Assembly (NCBI GenBank): GCA_033807695.1
Contig: CM066300.1
Location: 124,001-188,000 of the forward strand
DNA from: Daedaleopsis sinensis
Lineage: Eukaryota; Basidiomycota; Agaricomycetes; Polyporales; Polyporaceae
Direction of reading: 5' to 3'
DNA length: 64,000 bases
Each line of letters opens with the position of its first letter. Position 1 is the first letter of the stretch. The notes beneath the pieces were generated by a model. It had not been told where the DNA came from. It searched no databases and was given only the letters and a program-made list of their open reading frames with translations. Shown piece after piece: positions 1-11,760 of this stretch. Position numbers and translations under genes: made by a program.

Positions 1-134
1 TTGATCTTTTGGACATCCTTGAACGACTGCTCCTCCTGGTCCCACAGATGCGAGAGGATGGCATAGCCGCCGTCGACACTCTCGGGCGAGGAGAAGAAGC
101 GGAGCTCTGCGCGATCGGTACTCAGCAGCCACAT
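1..134 (-). CDS. HET-domain protein, N-terminal fragment (cut by left edge)
   Basis: This is the first 44 codons of a third HET-domain gene; the rest lies outside the window. The reverse strand opens with an ATG at 134 and reads MWLLSTDRAEL, then GGYAILSHLWD. These match the start of the two further copies at 8376 and 13817 almost residue for residue. The YAILSHxW block is the first conserved motif of the fungal HET (heterokaryon incompatibility) domain. The DNA just upstream (135 to about 620) is also related to the DNA upstream of the copy at 8376, so the whole locus was duplicated. Whether this copy is intact cannot be judged here. Confidence 0.8.
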   Translation of the reverse strand, partial: MWLLSTDRAELRFFSSPESVDGGYAILSHLWDQEEQSFKDVQKI

Positions 135-1928
135 AGAGCCTGGTACCGTTCGAAGCGCGTGGTCTGTGTGATTAGAGTCAGTAGTCAGTCGCCAACAGTC
201 CTCGTAACTGCAGGTCCTCACTCACTTAGGCGACCTGTTGACGAGTGTTTTGAAGATGATGGGATGCGAGGACAAGCTGGCAGAGGTTTGGGGAGACTCT
301 CGGTGGTGAACGATAGGCAGATGGTACTATTTGAAGTCAGGTCTCTAGGCGGTGCGAACCAGTGGTATAAGGTTCTTGACGTGCGCTGCAGCTAAATTTC
401 GCAGGCCCGTCATTGCCCACTGCCTCCGAAGTTCTTCTCAGTTCTAAACTGCAGTTATGGGCCTCGTCCTGCACGGATAGCCCTGTCATTGCCCCATTAC
501 AGTCTTCCCATATCCGGGACTATGGACACCATCCCGTCAGAAGGCCTTACAGCGCCATTATACCAGGAGAAAGGATCCATCATACAAGAATGTACGGTGA
601 CGTCCCTTTCACAGACCGAAGGCACATCGTACGCGTGCAACATTCTTAGTTGCGTCTCAGAGCTCGGCGTCGGCGGCGCGCGGGAGCATTTCCGCTGCAC
701 GCTGCACAACGACTATCCACCGCCGTTCGCGTGGGCGGCCCGAAGGCCCAGCAGTACACACACGTACTTCCGCGTCGCCGCCCCTCCTTCCTGCGAGATC
801 GGTCACCACGCATACGCACGCCCTCCCGGATGTCGGTGTTCCAGCTCCAGGCGCGAGCGTCACCTACACCACAGCCGACATAGGCGGCACTGTGATCGTG
901 AGCGTGACGTATATTGTCGAAGGATCAGGTTGTCTGAATCGGCGAGCTTCCTCGTATTTGGGAATGTGGTAGGGAGGAGGCCCATGACGACGGCACCGAT
1001 CGCGAGGCGGAGAAACGCCTCGAGCGGCGGCGGTGAGAACCACAACGACCAAGGTTTCCTGTGACAGTGCTAGCGGGGTCTGGGCGGCGATAGTCGCGCA
1101 TGTAGACGCAGCAGACCGCGGCCGCACACTGTGCGCGTGTCGGCACCGACCTAGTGGCGGCAAGGATCGCGATTGGCTCAAAGAGATGCGGGAGAGGAGC
1201 GACCAGGCGCGTGAGATCGTGGAACCTACGAGGATGCGCGGCGTCGGGGCGGGATGGCTGTCCCCAGACGCACCAGGGACACGGCCCCGAGTGAGGCGCG
1301 GAGAAGCGGAACATGTACCAGCGGGAGTTGGGCGAGGACGTCGAGGAGGACGGGGAAGGGCAGAGCGCTGGCGATCTCTCATGCTCGTGGCGTGAAGGAG
1401 AAGAGGGAGGGCTGGTGACGCTACAGACAGCAGGGACGGACCCAACGGGTTCTCCTCTGATGCCAGCAGTGCAGTGCCATGGGAGTACAGGAAGGACGGA
1501 GTGCGAAGGAGTAAACGCTGGTAGAGGAACGGAGGACGTTAGGCTTGCGGGCTGACAGGTCTGTGGCAAGTCAGACGTCTGTCAGACGTATAGAGTGACC
1601 AGTGACTAGTTACTGCTAGTCCTCAAGTGCGACGGTGCGAGACACGGGGTGTGTGTGGTAGGGGCGACGAGAAGCTGCAGCGCTGCTCGTCCGCCGAGTG
1701 CCGCTCCGTGAGTCGGGCGCGCATCAGTAAAACGGGCAATCTCTGCGACCTCTGGGCGCTCAAGCGCCCAGCGTCCGCCCTCTGTGCACCTCGTCACGCT
1801 GCAAAATCCAGGTCGTGAACATGTCCAGACGCTAAAACATTTAGCCTGCGAACACGAGAAAATTATTCTCTTCGCGGTCAGACGAGGTCTCGGAGAGAGC
1901 TCTGATCTCTGGGACCTCTGCAGACCTC

Positions 1929-1974
1929 TGCAGACCTCTGGTGCCTCTGGGCCAGAGGTCGTCAGAGGTCTGCA
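1929..1974. repeat. Nested inverted repeat (hairpin)
   Basis: TGCAGACCTCTG at 1929-1940 is the exact reverse complement of 1963-1974. Inside it, CCTCTGG at 1944-1950 pairs with CCAGAGG at 1952-1958. Together they can form two stacked stems. The left arm is preceded by further copies of the ACCTCTGCAG unit. A second short inverted repeat (8-base arms, 2-base spacer) lies at 1753-1770. I do not know a function for either. Confidence 0.6.
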
Positions 1975-2899
1975 TGTTTTACTGATGCGCAGAGCGGCGA
2001 AGAGGCGAGGGGGTTATCGGGGACGGCGGCGGCGATCGACAGGGTGCGACGGTGGGAGGCACAGGATGTGTGGAGTAGGGGTCGGGCGCGGTTTGGGCGA
2101 CTGTACAGCGCGTGCAGGAGGCCTAGTGACTAGCAACTAGTGAGGACTGGTGAGGCCGGAGGCCTAGAGAAGAGGCTCACCTTGTGTGCGTACGCACCTG
2201 CGATGCGCATACACACTCCGACGGTTTGTCATTTCCCTCTCCGAGCCGTGCCCACTCGGTCGTCCGGGACAGCTTCTGGCTGCATTATGCGTGCCGTTAG
2301 CTGTAGTGACCAAGTCGGAGTCGGCCTGTTCTGGTCTTACAAGTTGCGAGTAGACGGTGCGAGCTCCAAGTCCATCAATTCGTGAGAACCAGAGTCAGAT
2401 GCGCGAAGAGTGAGAAGATAGCCATAGTAGGTGTAGCCAGCCGTACTCGCTACATACGACAGCCCCGTACTAACGGGGGAGAGCGGGGCTACGTGTTCGT
2501 TAGCAGATCTTCAAGGACGGTTGAATAGGCGCCCATGTCGGGGACGTCGACATGGACGCACGGAGCTTTGAGTATGACGCATTATTGGGGGAGGGGCGGG
2601 TCGTACGTGGGCTGCATTAATCAATTGCAAGTCACTCACCGAGATGGCTTGTGAGCGGGCGTGTGGGAGCGCGTGGAGGACAGTTGCAGAATCTTGCACG
2701 CGCGAGGACGGTGGGAGATACGTGGCATCAGGAGCTCTTGACACGCCGTGCACGGCCGGGAAGGAAAGACATGCGAAGCTCAAATAGATATAGTACGAAC
2801 AGATTGAGGCTGATGATGGCAGTCGATGTTCATTGACAGCGCGAGCATCGTCTGCCGGTCTGTGTTGGACGGAGAGAGATGAAGATTGAGTGGCTATAG

Positions 2900-5800
2900 G
2901 TATACGCAGACAGGCCTGAGTTGGTGCGCAGCGTTCGCAAACAGAGCGAGAGCGTAGACCAAGAACACCTTCGTGGTCGTGGACAAGACAACAGACCCTG
3001 AACTACCCATCCATCCCGATCACGTATGCGGGCGCCAAGGTGACCTGTTCTGCTCTGCCTCCTTGTGTATCCCCGGGTACTACGTCCTAGATGTATTCGT
3101 AGGGGTCAACTAGTCGACTGCGACAGGCGGTGTACGGTGAACCAAACCGTGTACTCGCCCTGGCACCGTGACACTCGCTAACGCTCAGTCGACATACTCG
3201 CCCAGCGCACTGCCCAGCTACCGCTCTTAGAATTCCACCTTGGGCTTGATCATCGCACTATGCAGTCTTCTTTCTTGTGGAGATAGCTTGGTCGCGCGAC
3301 CGAACGAGGCTCCCGCTCAGGGCAGAGGATGAGGATGGCGCATTATCGGTAAGTCCTCCTGCTCGAGCCTCGCATCTGACCCTCTCCCCTCGTGCCATCT
3401 CCACGGAGCTCCCCTTGCCACGTCTCCAAAGACGAGAAGACCCGCACGGCGGGATGAAGAGACTACCCATCGTCACGACTTGTACAGTAAACATTCACCG
3501 TCGGACTCGTAAGGTCGCACACGACGTGAGCCTCTCCGAGTCCTCAGGGCCTCCGGCCTCACCAGGCCATCAGTCGTCCTGCACGCCCCGCATCGTCACC
3601 CGGACCGTACCCTACCCCTACAACACACCACCTGTGCCTCGCGCCATCGCTGCCTGTCGACGTCCCCGGCCGTCCCCGATCACCTCCTCGTCTCGTAGAG
3701 CCCACTCGGCGCACCCAACTCGGAGAGCGACACTCTGTGGACGAGCAGCGCTGCAGCTGCTCGACGTCATCCGCTGCGCTACCTCCGATTGACTGAGGCT
3801 CGAGTGCGGCGAGTGCGGGCGCACGAGGGCGACCTTGGCTGGTGCCGGTGAGTACTCCAGCAGTCCTGTCGGACGGCGGACGTCCCTCGGTTCGCCCCTA
3901 CTCCTCTACCTCGGGCTACACCCCCGAATCCGGGTCAGCCCTCGCCGAACGCTGCTCCCGCGCGAATGCTACTCCCGAAGTCTTCGCGCTTCACCCCGCG
4001 CGTCGCTCCCATCCTTCCACCACTGCTAGCATCAGAAGAACACGCGTGTCCTCGCGACCGTCTCTGCTGTCTTCATCGTCCTCATTCCTCCCTCCTTTCC
4101 TAACCCTCAGTCCGCATCCGCATCCTCCAGCGAGAACGATCTATTCCTGCTCTTCGGCGGTGGACATCTCTCTCCGCCTCGACGCCCAGTGCGCGACGAT
4201 ACTGCAGTCTTCCAGCTGCTCTGGATGCCGTGCGCGCGGGCTGTCGAAGCGTGCATGCCTCCCCTCCCTCCCATCTGTCCCGCTTCTCCGCGTCCTCAAT
4301 CGGGGCCGTGGCCCTGGTGCGTCCGCCGGCGGTTATCCTGCAACCAACCCGCGCGGACTCGTAGATTCTTCTTACAAAGAGATGCGGGAGAGCTTGAAGG
4401 CCAGTGGCGATCCTCACCTCCGCGTAGTTTGTAGCCCCACTCCACCGCCGCGTGCGGCATGCCTCCCAGGCCCCGGCCAACACGACTCGCGTGCATACAC
4501 TTGTCTTCACCTCGCCGGCATGCACCGGCGGCGCCGCTGTTGTCGCATTCGCTCGCCCATCATGCGCTATCCGCGTAACTGGTCGCACGGCGGACTCGCG
4601 ATGGACCCCACAGATATCTACTATTTGTGCTTCTCCGCACCCAGGCTACCTAGTCGAAGTGTGCCTAGGGTACCACTTCCGCACGCCTGTCACGGTTGCG
4701 CTCCCATCCTCGCACTGCCCATCGATCACCTGCACGACTCGGAACATACGACCGCGCGGGAGGGGTCCGGCCGGTGGTGCTGCACGATATCCTTCGCTCC
4801 GTCTCCCCTGTGTGCCGGTGTGAGCCGCTCTGGTCCGAGCGCGAGGCGGGCTTCTGGAGGTAGCGTGCGCCCGACTGGACGCGTCCTCATGCTCGCGCCT
4901 CAGAGCCCGTCAATCTGCATGCTGCCCGCGCCCACTGTCGTTTCTCCAAGCCCGTGAGCAGGGCCTGGGCTACTCGCGCTCGTAGAACTCGCTATCATCG
5001 CCTTCGAGTCCATCTCGTTCACATGCACCCGGACGCGGACTGTGCCCAGACAGGCCACAACGCCCACGCACATGCTCGGCGCATGGCTCGCTCGCGACGT
5101 CGTTGCCTCCACTCCAGCACTCCCAGCATCGAGGACGGAGCTGCTGCAGCCGCCGCTCCTGCCGTCGGATCGCCCGCCTGGACCCTGGCTCAGCTGCTAG
5201 TGCGATCGTCTGCACGACGACCGCGTTCGTCCCGTGTCTATCTCACACCCTTCGCCTTGCCTCCGTTCACGGGACGACTCCATCCGACGCACGCGATGCG
5301 ACATGCCGTGGGGCTGGTCCCAGTTCAACGTTCAACAGGTGTTCGCACCGGAAGAGGGATCCCACAGCCCACCCCCCAACACAACCCTGTCGCTCTCAGC
5401 GAGCTCTCCCCTGTGCGGCAGTGCCACTCCCAGCAGTGATCATGAGGCGGACACAGGCTCAGAGCCGTCTAGCAACAAATGCGCTCGACTCCTCAGGCTT
5501 CAGGCCTTAGCGCCTAGCACCCGACTCCGCGGACGGTCGCATGTCGGCTCGGATTTCAGAGATCGGACGAGGGCGTGTGGGGTGCGGGTGAGCTGTGCTG
5601 TGCGCCGCAGCTATCCCCCAACGTCTGCGTCTGTGTACGCTGCGCACACACCGCATGTGGCGGACCGCCGTGCGGGCCTCAGGTCCGTGCAACGTACGTA
5701 GACTCCCCGCGAAGTCCGAGCATACGACGGATGCAGCGACCTCGCGGCACATGGAGCTAGCGGGTCGTACCGTGTCTCGTCAAGTCTCAGTCTTGCGCTC

Positions 5801-6350
5801 GTCCTCTACTTACAGCCTACTTACCGCTACAACCTCTATTTCCGTTGGCCAGATATGCGCTGTCCGTTCGCTTTCCTCGCCGCTCCGTCACGTTACCCGC
5901 CTGTTCGCAGCTCTCGTCTGTGCACCCGCACTGTTCCGTATTCTTCGTTCGCATCTCCCATGTCCCGCCGGGAAAGCTCATGTCTCGTGTTTCTTCCGCC
6001 TCGACGCATGGTCGAGCCTACCATCGACGGATATGCGAGGACATACTACGGGAGTGTATAATATAAGCCATCTATTCCATCACTTATCAAATCGTGTAGG
6101 TGACAATGTATACGGTTCTGTCAGCTCACTGGGCTGTCGATGAGTGTAGTCGACGTCCCGGATACGATGCTCCACAACGGTTCGGGGGGTGTCATGGAGA
6201 TCATTCCAAAAAATACTAGTAAAGTCTAAAGCAGTAGTGAACATTCACGGCCCTCTGTTTGGGGTCATTACATTGACCTGGTCAGTCGAGATGCAGCATG
6301 CGGCGATGTAGCCGGAGACTTACCAGTCCTTAGCTTGAAAGGTATTCCAT
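2900..6350. repeat. Duplicated HET 3' flank, copy 1
   Basis: Blocks of this stretch recur in the same order at about 9.56-11.76 kb, each time just downstream of a HET gene. Clear matches are 3380-3480 with 10020-10120, 4910-5105 with 10865-11115, 5765-5960 with 11250-11440 and 6005-6170 with 11505-11660. Copy 1 is about 1.2 kb longer, so indels separate the copies. Neither copy shows a shared reading frame, start or splice pattern. Confidence 0.75.
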
Positions 6351-6423
6351 AAGTATGCTGTCACCCGCAATTCCCTCGGCTGCATCGCTCGTCCTGAGAG
6401 CAGTCTTAGATTGACGCTGCGTA

Positions 6424-8376
6424 CTATGGAATATAGGCAACTTTACAAAACGAGAGGACGAGTGAGCTCGGATTAACAAACCATGGTGTAACTCCGAGGA
6501 CAACGTGTATCGTGACCGTATCCACGCCATAGGGACTGGAAGAGAGGCTGAATGGATCTGACGAGTATTCCTCAAGTACCCGTGGTTGTGGCGCCAATGG
6601 AGGGTCGACGAAGAAATGTTTCTTCGAGTTCGACCATGTCTCGATGTGGTCTGTCGAGCAGTCATGCTGGCCAACGGTGTAACGTGAGTCGACGATGACG
6701 AAGTTCGCCCAGAGCTTCCCCTGCGACTTTTCAGCGGGAAGGTAAACCGGCATTGGTTCCTTCCTTCGGCACTGCCCGACCTGCAAGACGAGACGAGCGT
6801 CGGAGAACTTGGGCTTGAACATCACGAGGGTGGGCGTAGCGCTATCCCACGGCAGACCTGCGTTCCGCACGTCCACGACCTCGGCTCGCATCGCATCGGC
6901 GATGGCGGTCAAGTCGCCAAGCGGGGGTATGCGGATAGGGCTGGAGAGGCTGAGGTTCATGCTGGTAGAGAAGCGGTCAGAGGGGACCGCCGTGCCGGAC
7001 GTGGTGGTCTCGGAGCTGAGGTTGTCTTGGAGATATATATCCTGCCAGGTGACCGTGCGCATCTCGTCTATCTCTCCCTCATGATCGACGACGAGACGAC
7101 ATGGTAAATTTAGGTCGTCGACGGGACTCCGGGGATAGTATCGTGCAGAGATACTGTGTAGAGGAGATGTCGGTCTGTTAGACGTAGAGGGCCACTGCTC
7201 ATCTTCCAGACATAGGAACACCGATGTGCGGCCGTACAATGTCCATGAGAGGTCGGCGTACACTCTTCCTTGCCACCGGAAGGTTGGTAGTCGGGCTCGG
7301 ATCCCGTATGGCGTGATAAAGAATGACAAAACATGATCACCGTCGCCGTAACCATGAGAGCAATTTGTCTGGGCGGGCTGAGTATGATTATGTGTAAGTG
7401 AGTAGACGTCTCCCGATAGAACTGAAGAGCAAATGCGCACATCGGACGAGGAAGATGTGGTATCTTTGTGCCGTACTTGCGCAGGAGTGAACTCGATGTC
7501 TTGGGACTCGTAAAAGTCGTCTGGCGATGCTGCAAAAAGCCCCGTGGTAGCCTGTCTGATCCCCAAGGACAGCCACCTGTCACGGTTCAATTTCCATCTG
7601 TTTACGTGAACTTGTTCTCCCCATGCGAATAGCGTGGTATCAGCATGCCTCTTCAAGATCTCCTCTTGCAACCGTCGAAATGCCCGCTCGCCCTCGCCAT
7701 AGAGTGTAGGCATGTTGATGTCAAAGATCCCGAGCAAGCTGTACGCACGGTCCTCCTTCCGTGTAGTCTTCCGATGTGATGCCCAAGCCATGCGTTGCGC
7801 GATGCTGATCTTCGCAATGGGCTTCTCCATACGCAGGACCGACTCCGGAATGCCCGTGACACACTGCAGGTAGATAGCGAGATCCGCCTTCGAGCCGAGG
7901 AGGTGCCAGGAGTTCGAGACAAACAGGACCAACGGCGGCGCGAGGAGCTCTTGCAGTGTCCAACCCCGCGTGTGCCATTTACTTTCTCCGAACTCCCGAC
8001 CACTGAAAGAGTTCAGTTGGCCGCTGAGGTCGCGGAGGAACGCGTAGCAGACGGCAGAGAGGGAGTAGTATCTGAACATGGAGTTGATCGCCTCGGAGAG
8101 TTCGGCGCTGCTCGACTTGTCGATGCAGCAGGTGTCGATCCAGATCCACCGGAGCCCGTGCGTCTCCGCGAGGATACACGCCTTCCGTATCTTGCGGTCT
8201 ACGTGGTCTCTTGGGTTGACCTTCCGTGCATTGCATTTCCGAATGATCTTGCGGACGTCCTCGAACGACTGCTCCTTGTCGTCCCAGACGTGCGAAAGGA
8301 TAGCGTATCCTCCGGGTACGTCTTCTGGAGAGATGAAAGACTGGAGCTCGGCACGGGCAGTGCTTAGCATCCACAT
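6424..8376 (-). CDS. HET-domain (heterokaryon incompatibility) protein
   Basis: This is a predicted 650-residue protein in one open exon. HET domains act in fungal non-self recognition, where pairing of unlike alleles can trigger growth arrest or cell death. The domain fills about residues 24-150: YAILSHVWDD near 24-33, WIWIDTCCIDKS near 77-88, AINSMFRYYS near 96-105 and WHTRGWTLQELLAPP near 134-148. These are the family's usual blocks. The remaining 500 residues carry no fold I recognise. The ATG at 8376 is shared by all three copies in this window. The protein ends at a stop at 6424; the paralogue reads further in this place, so the last residues differ between copies. A short downstream exon is possible but not supported. 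Confidence 0.88.
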   Translation of the reverse strand: MWMLSTARAELQSFISPEDVPGGYAILSHVWDDKEQSFEDVRKIIRKCNARKVNPRDHVDRKIRKACILAETHGLRWIWIDTCCIDKSSSAELSEAINSMFRYYSLSAVCYAFLRDLSGQLNSFSGREFGESKWHTRGWTLQELLAPPLVLFVSNSWHLLGSKADLAIYLQCVTGIPESVLRMEKPIAKISIAQRMAWASHRKTTRKEDRAYSLLGIFDINMPTLYGEGERAFRRLQEEILKRHADTTLFAWGEQVHVNRWKLNRDRWLSLGIRQATTGLFAASPDDFYESQDIEFTPAQVRHKDTTSSSSDVRICSSVLSGDVYSLTHNHTQPAQTNCSHGYGDGDHVLSFFITPYGIRARLPTFRWQGRVYADLSWTLYGRTSVFLCLEDEQWPSTSNRPTSPLHSISARYYPRSPVDDLNLPCRLVVDHEGEIDEMRTVTWQDIYLQDNLSSETTTSGTAVPSDRFSTSMNLSLSSPIRIPPLGDLTAIADAMRAEVVDVRNAGLPWDSATPTLVMFKPKFSDARLVLQVGQCRRKEPMPVYLPAEKSQGKLWANFVIVDSRYTVGQHDCSTDHIETWSNSKKHFFVDPPLAPQPRVLEEYSSDPFSLSSSPYGVDTVTIHVVLGVTPWFVNPSSLVLSFCKVAYIP

Positions 8377-11300
8377 ACTAGCAGGAATCGGTTAGTGAGC
8401 ATGCTAGGCCCTGAAATTTGGTACAAATTCCGCACTCGTACCTGGACTGATCTGCTAGATCGATGGTCAGAATGAGCCAAAGTGGACCCGGGAACGCAGA
8501 GTAGATGGAACACAGGGAAGATAGGGGACCTCGATGATGGTTGAGACCAGGTTGAGACGGGAAACAAGTATCCTCCGAATCGAAGGACGTCCACAGAGCT
8601 GTACACCGGGACACGCCAGTGCGCGGTCTGTGTGATGAGAGTGAGTAGTCGCAAATAGTCCTCGTCACTGACGCCATAAATCCTCACTCACTTTAAGGTC
8701 AAGGCTTCGCACACTGCGACACGTCGACGAGTGTCAAGAGAACGGGATGTGGGGACGAACGGGTAGATGCTGGCGGGGACTTAGACACGGGGGATGATAG
8801 TGGACCACTGTACGCAGACAGTACTATTTGTAGTCCGATCCACAGGCAGTGCGGCGAAGCTTCCTCGGTCTCAAAGTCAAGTTCCCTTCCTGTGTGGTCA
8901 GCCCCGTCATTGCCCCATAAGATATCAATGTGCGCAAACTTACTACGGAATATTGGGCGCTGACAGCTGCATCGTGGTGGATCTTCTAGATTACTTTGTG
9001 GAATCGGTCCTCGGGCCACATTGACGCTGGGCACGTAGTAGTATTGCAGCCCCGGCTCTCAATCGAGTCATGTCGGAGCAAGTAGTAGTTGTCGTACTAG
9101 ATTTCACGGAAAGTCTTCGCTACCTTTGGCTGACGCTCTGAAGGCATCAGATACGGTTTCAACCGATCAGGGTATGGGATGTACGAGGAGGAGTCTGCAC
9201 TGCAGAAGGTGGGTCGAGGGTATTTGCGAGCCAGGTCTTCCGTAGAGGAGGTGTCAAGTGATTTAATGTTCTTAGCGCTATTGAACTTCGATTTCGCAGA
9301 CCCGGCGTCACTGCGGGCACCTGCCAGGTCCTCCTAATTAATATGATCATGGGGACGGTCAGAAGACAGACCGCAGACTGGAACGGGCTGTCTAGAGCCC
9401 AGCCGCCGCTTGAGTCATCGAAGAGTGGACCTGGTAGCTAGAGCCATGTAAAACGCACCACGGTCGTGCACATCGCGCGTGGCGGAGACGACAGAGCGAG
9501 CGGGTAATGCACTCACTTGGAAGATGCTAGCCGAGCATGCTCATGGGCATAGGGTAGGTTTGTGTCAGCGTTCAAACGTTCACAGGCAGAGCGAGAGCGA
9601 GTCGAGCCTGTTCGTGGTCGTCCAAGACAAGACAACAGACGCTGGACTACCAAACCCATCGTACTATGTGGGCGCTAGGATGACTTGCTTTCTGCGTCCG
9701 TTGAGTATCCCCGCCTGATCCCCGCCGTTGCGATGTACGGTAAACTCGACTCGTGTACTCGCCCTCGCACAGTGACACTCGCCAATACTCAGTTCACATA
9801 CTCACCCAGCGCAGATCGGGCTCCTACCGCTCTCAGAGTGCCACCTTGTGCTTGGTCTGATCATGACACCCTGCACTCTTCGTCCTCGTGGAGATAGTTC
9901 GGCCACGCGACCAAACGAGGCTGTCGCTCCTGTGCGCAAAGCAAGGGTCGTAGGGCAGAGTACGAGGATGGCGCACTACCGGTGACCGTCTCTGGGTACT
10001 AAGTCCTCCTGCTCGCATCTAACCCTCTCCCCTCGTGCCGTCTTCACGGAGCTCCCCTTGCCACGTCCCCCAAGACTCGAAGACTCGTACGGCTGGAAGA
10101 ACAGACTAGCCAACGTCACGACATATGGACATAAATGATTCGACATCGGACCCGTACTACAGGAGGGAGGTGACCTGCAGGCAGTTATAGTGTATGTATA
10201 TGGGCACCGCAGGCGCGTACGCACACAAGGTGAGGCTCTCCTCTCGTCCTCCGGCCTCACTAGTTCTCATTAGTCATTTTGCACGCGCTGCACGGTCACC
10301 CGAACCGCGCCCCACATCCTGTGCCTCGCGCCGTCGCACCCTGTAGACGGCGCCGCTCCGTCCTTGCCCGTTCTTCTCGAAGTTCTCACCCTGCTCGCCA
10401 GCCCCCACACACACTCACATGGTTTCTCGACCGTGCTGCCTTCACTGGACGCTTGAGCCGCCAGCGCCCCAGCACACGGCGACTGTCTTCACTCTCCACA
10501 TGTCAGGGCCCCCGCGCGCCGTTCACCACCTCGATCCCTCAAAGACCCTCTAGTATGTCCCGCTAGTCATGAACAACGACAGCCATGGCCCTCGGCAGAG
10601 ATAGCTCCTTCCCCGTGGCGCTCTGTCGACACGGGCTTCGCAGACACCCGCTACTTGTGCTTCTCCGCGACCATTCGAGGATCACCTCCTCACACTCGAG
10701 TTGCCATATTCGTCAATCATCTGTACGGCCATCTGGGGGCCTGCCCGTGATGCTGCACGGCATCTTCCTTTCGGTGGTGCTGCACGATATCCTCCGTCTC
10801 CCCTTCTGGAGGTAGCGTGCTTCTGGAGGTAGCGCGCGCCCGACTCAACCCGATCGCTCCATGCTGCATGCTGCCCGCGCCCAGTGTCGTGTCTCCAAGC
10901 CCGTGAGCAAGACACCCTCTCCCCACCACCGTGCACACGTTCCTAAACACCATACCGATCTCCAGGGCCACTCGCACTCGTAGAACTCGCTCAGACCATC
11001 GCCTTCGAACCTTCCATCTCGTTCGCATGCACCCGGACGCGGACTGTGCCCAGACAGGCCACAACGCCCACGCGCATGCTCGGTGCATGGCTCGCTCGCG
11101 AGTCGCGACGTCGTTGCCGCCACGCGCGCAGCGGACGGCCGCGACTCGGCTCCGCTTTATGTGCGACGGCCCGTGGATTTCCCGGGTACTATGTAGTCCG
11201 CGCGTACTACGGATGCGGCGACCCCGCAGCACGCGGAACCTAGTAGCAGGCCCGTACCGTGTCTCGCCAAGTCTTAGTCTCGCGCTCGTCCTCTGCTTAC

Positions 11301-11760
11301 GGCCTACGTACCGCTACAGCCTCCAGCTCCGTTGGCCAGATATGCGCTCGCCGTTCGCTTCCCTCGCCGCGCCGTCGCGTTCACCGCCTGTTCGCAGCTG
11401 CTCTCGTCCCTACATCCGCACCGTTCCGCATTCTTCGTTGACAGGTTCCATTTACATCTAGTGTATGAAGAGCTGGAGGGTCGCCGGCATCAGACGGCTG
11501 TGCCTACCCATCGACGGATATGCGAGGACGTACTACGGAAGTGTAATATATAGGCCATCTATTCCATCACTGATCAAACCGTACAGATGACAATGTATAC
11601 GGTCCTGTCAGCTCACTAGGCTGTCGATGAGTGTAGTCGATGTCCCGGATACGATGCTCCAGGGGGGGTCTCACGGAGATCGTCACTGAAAGTACTAGTA
11701 ACGTTTCAAGCAGTGGTGAACCTTCATGGTCCTCTGTTTCGGGTCATTACATTGACCTGG
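8377..11760. other. HET 5' flank and second copy of the duplicated 3' flank
   Basis: There is no convincing gene. Bases 8377-8950 are the upstream region of the HET gene and resemble 135-620 (upstream of the left-edge copy) and 13818-14040 (upstream of the third copy). A reading frame at 8378-8687 is partly kept at 13819-14121, but it lacks a clear start and ends at a stop just before the HET start codon. It may be 5' leader DNA. From about 9.56 kb on, the sequence is the second copy of the 3' flank repeat. Confidence 0.55.
9560..11760. repeat. Duplicated HET 3' flank, copy 2
   Basis: This is the counterpart of 2900-6350. The last 250 bases before the HET stop (about 11505-11760) are nearly the same as 6005-6310, while the middle is shortened. 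The order and orientation are kept, which makes this a tandem segmental duplication and not a dispersed repeat. Confidence 0.75.

Larger units (their letters stand above)
135..6423. other. Gene-poor HET intergenic DNA, about 6.3 kb
   Basis: I see no convincing gene here. Long open frames exist (for example across 3842-4957), but they are not kept in the related copy of this DNA downstream of the next HET gene. They look like chance frames in GC-rich sequence. The first 500 bases resemble the upstream flank of the HET gene at 6424-8376. From about 2.9 kb to 6.35 kb the sequence is the 3' flank of that HET gene and has a shorter relative at about 9.56-11.76 kb. The stretch between 620 and 2900 holds short palindromes and nothing else I recognise. 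Confidence 0.6.

Noticed and set aside
3842..4957. 371-codon plus-strand open frame in the HET flank
   Set aside because: It is rich in P, S, R and A as chance frames in GC-rich DNA are. The frame is not preserved in the duplicated flank at 10.3-10.9 kb.
8378..8687. Frame upstream of the HET gene, partly kept at 13819-14121
   Set aside because: Conservation follows from the recent duplication. It lacks a clear start and ends just before the HET ATG.
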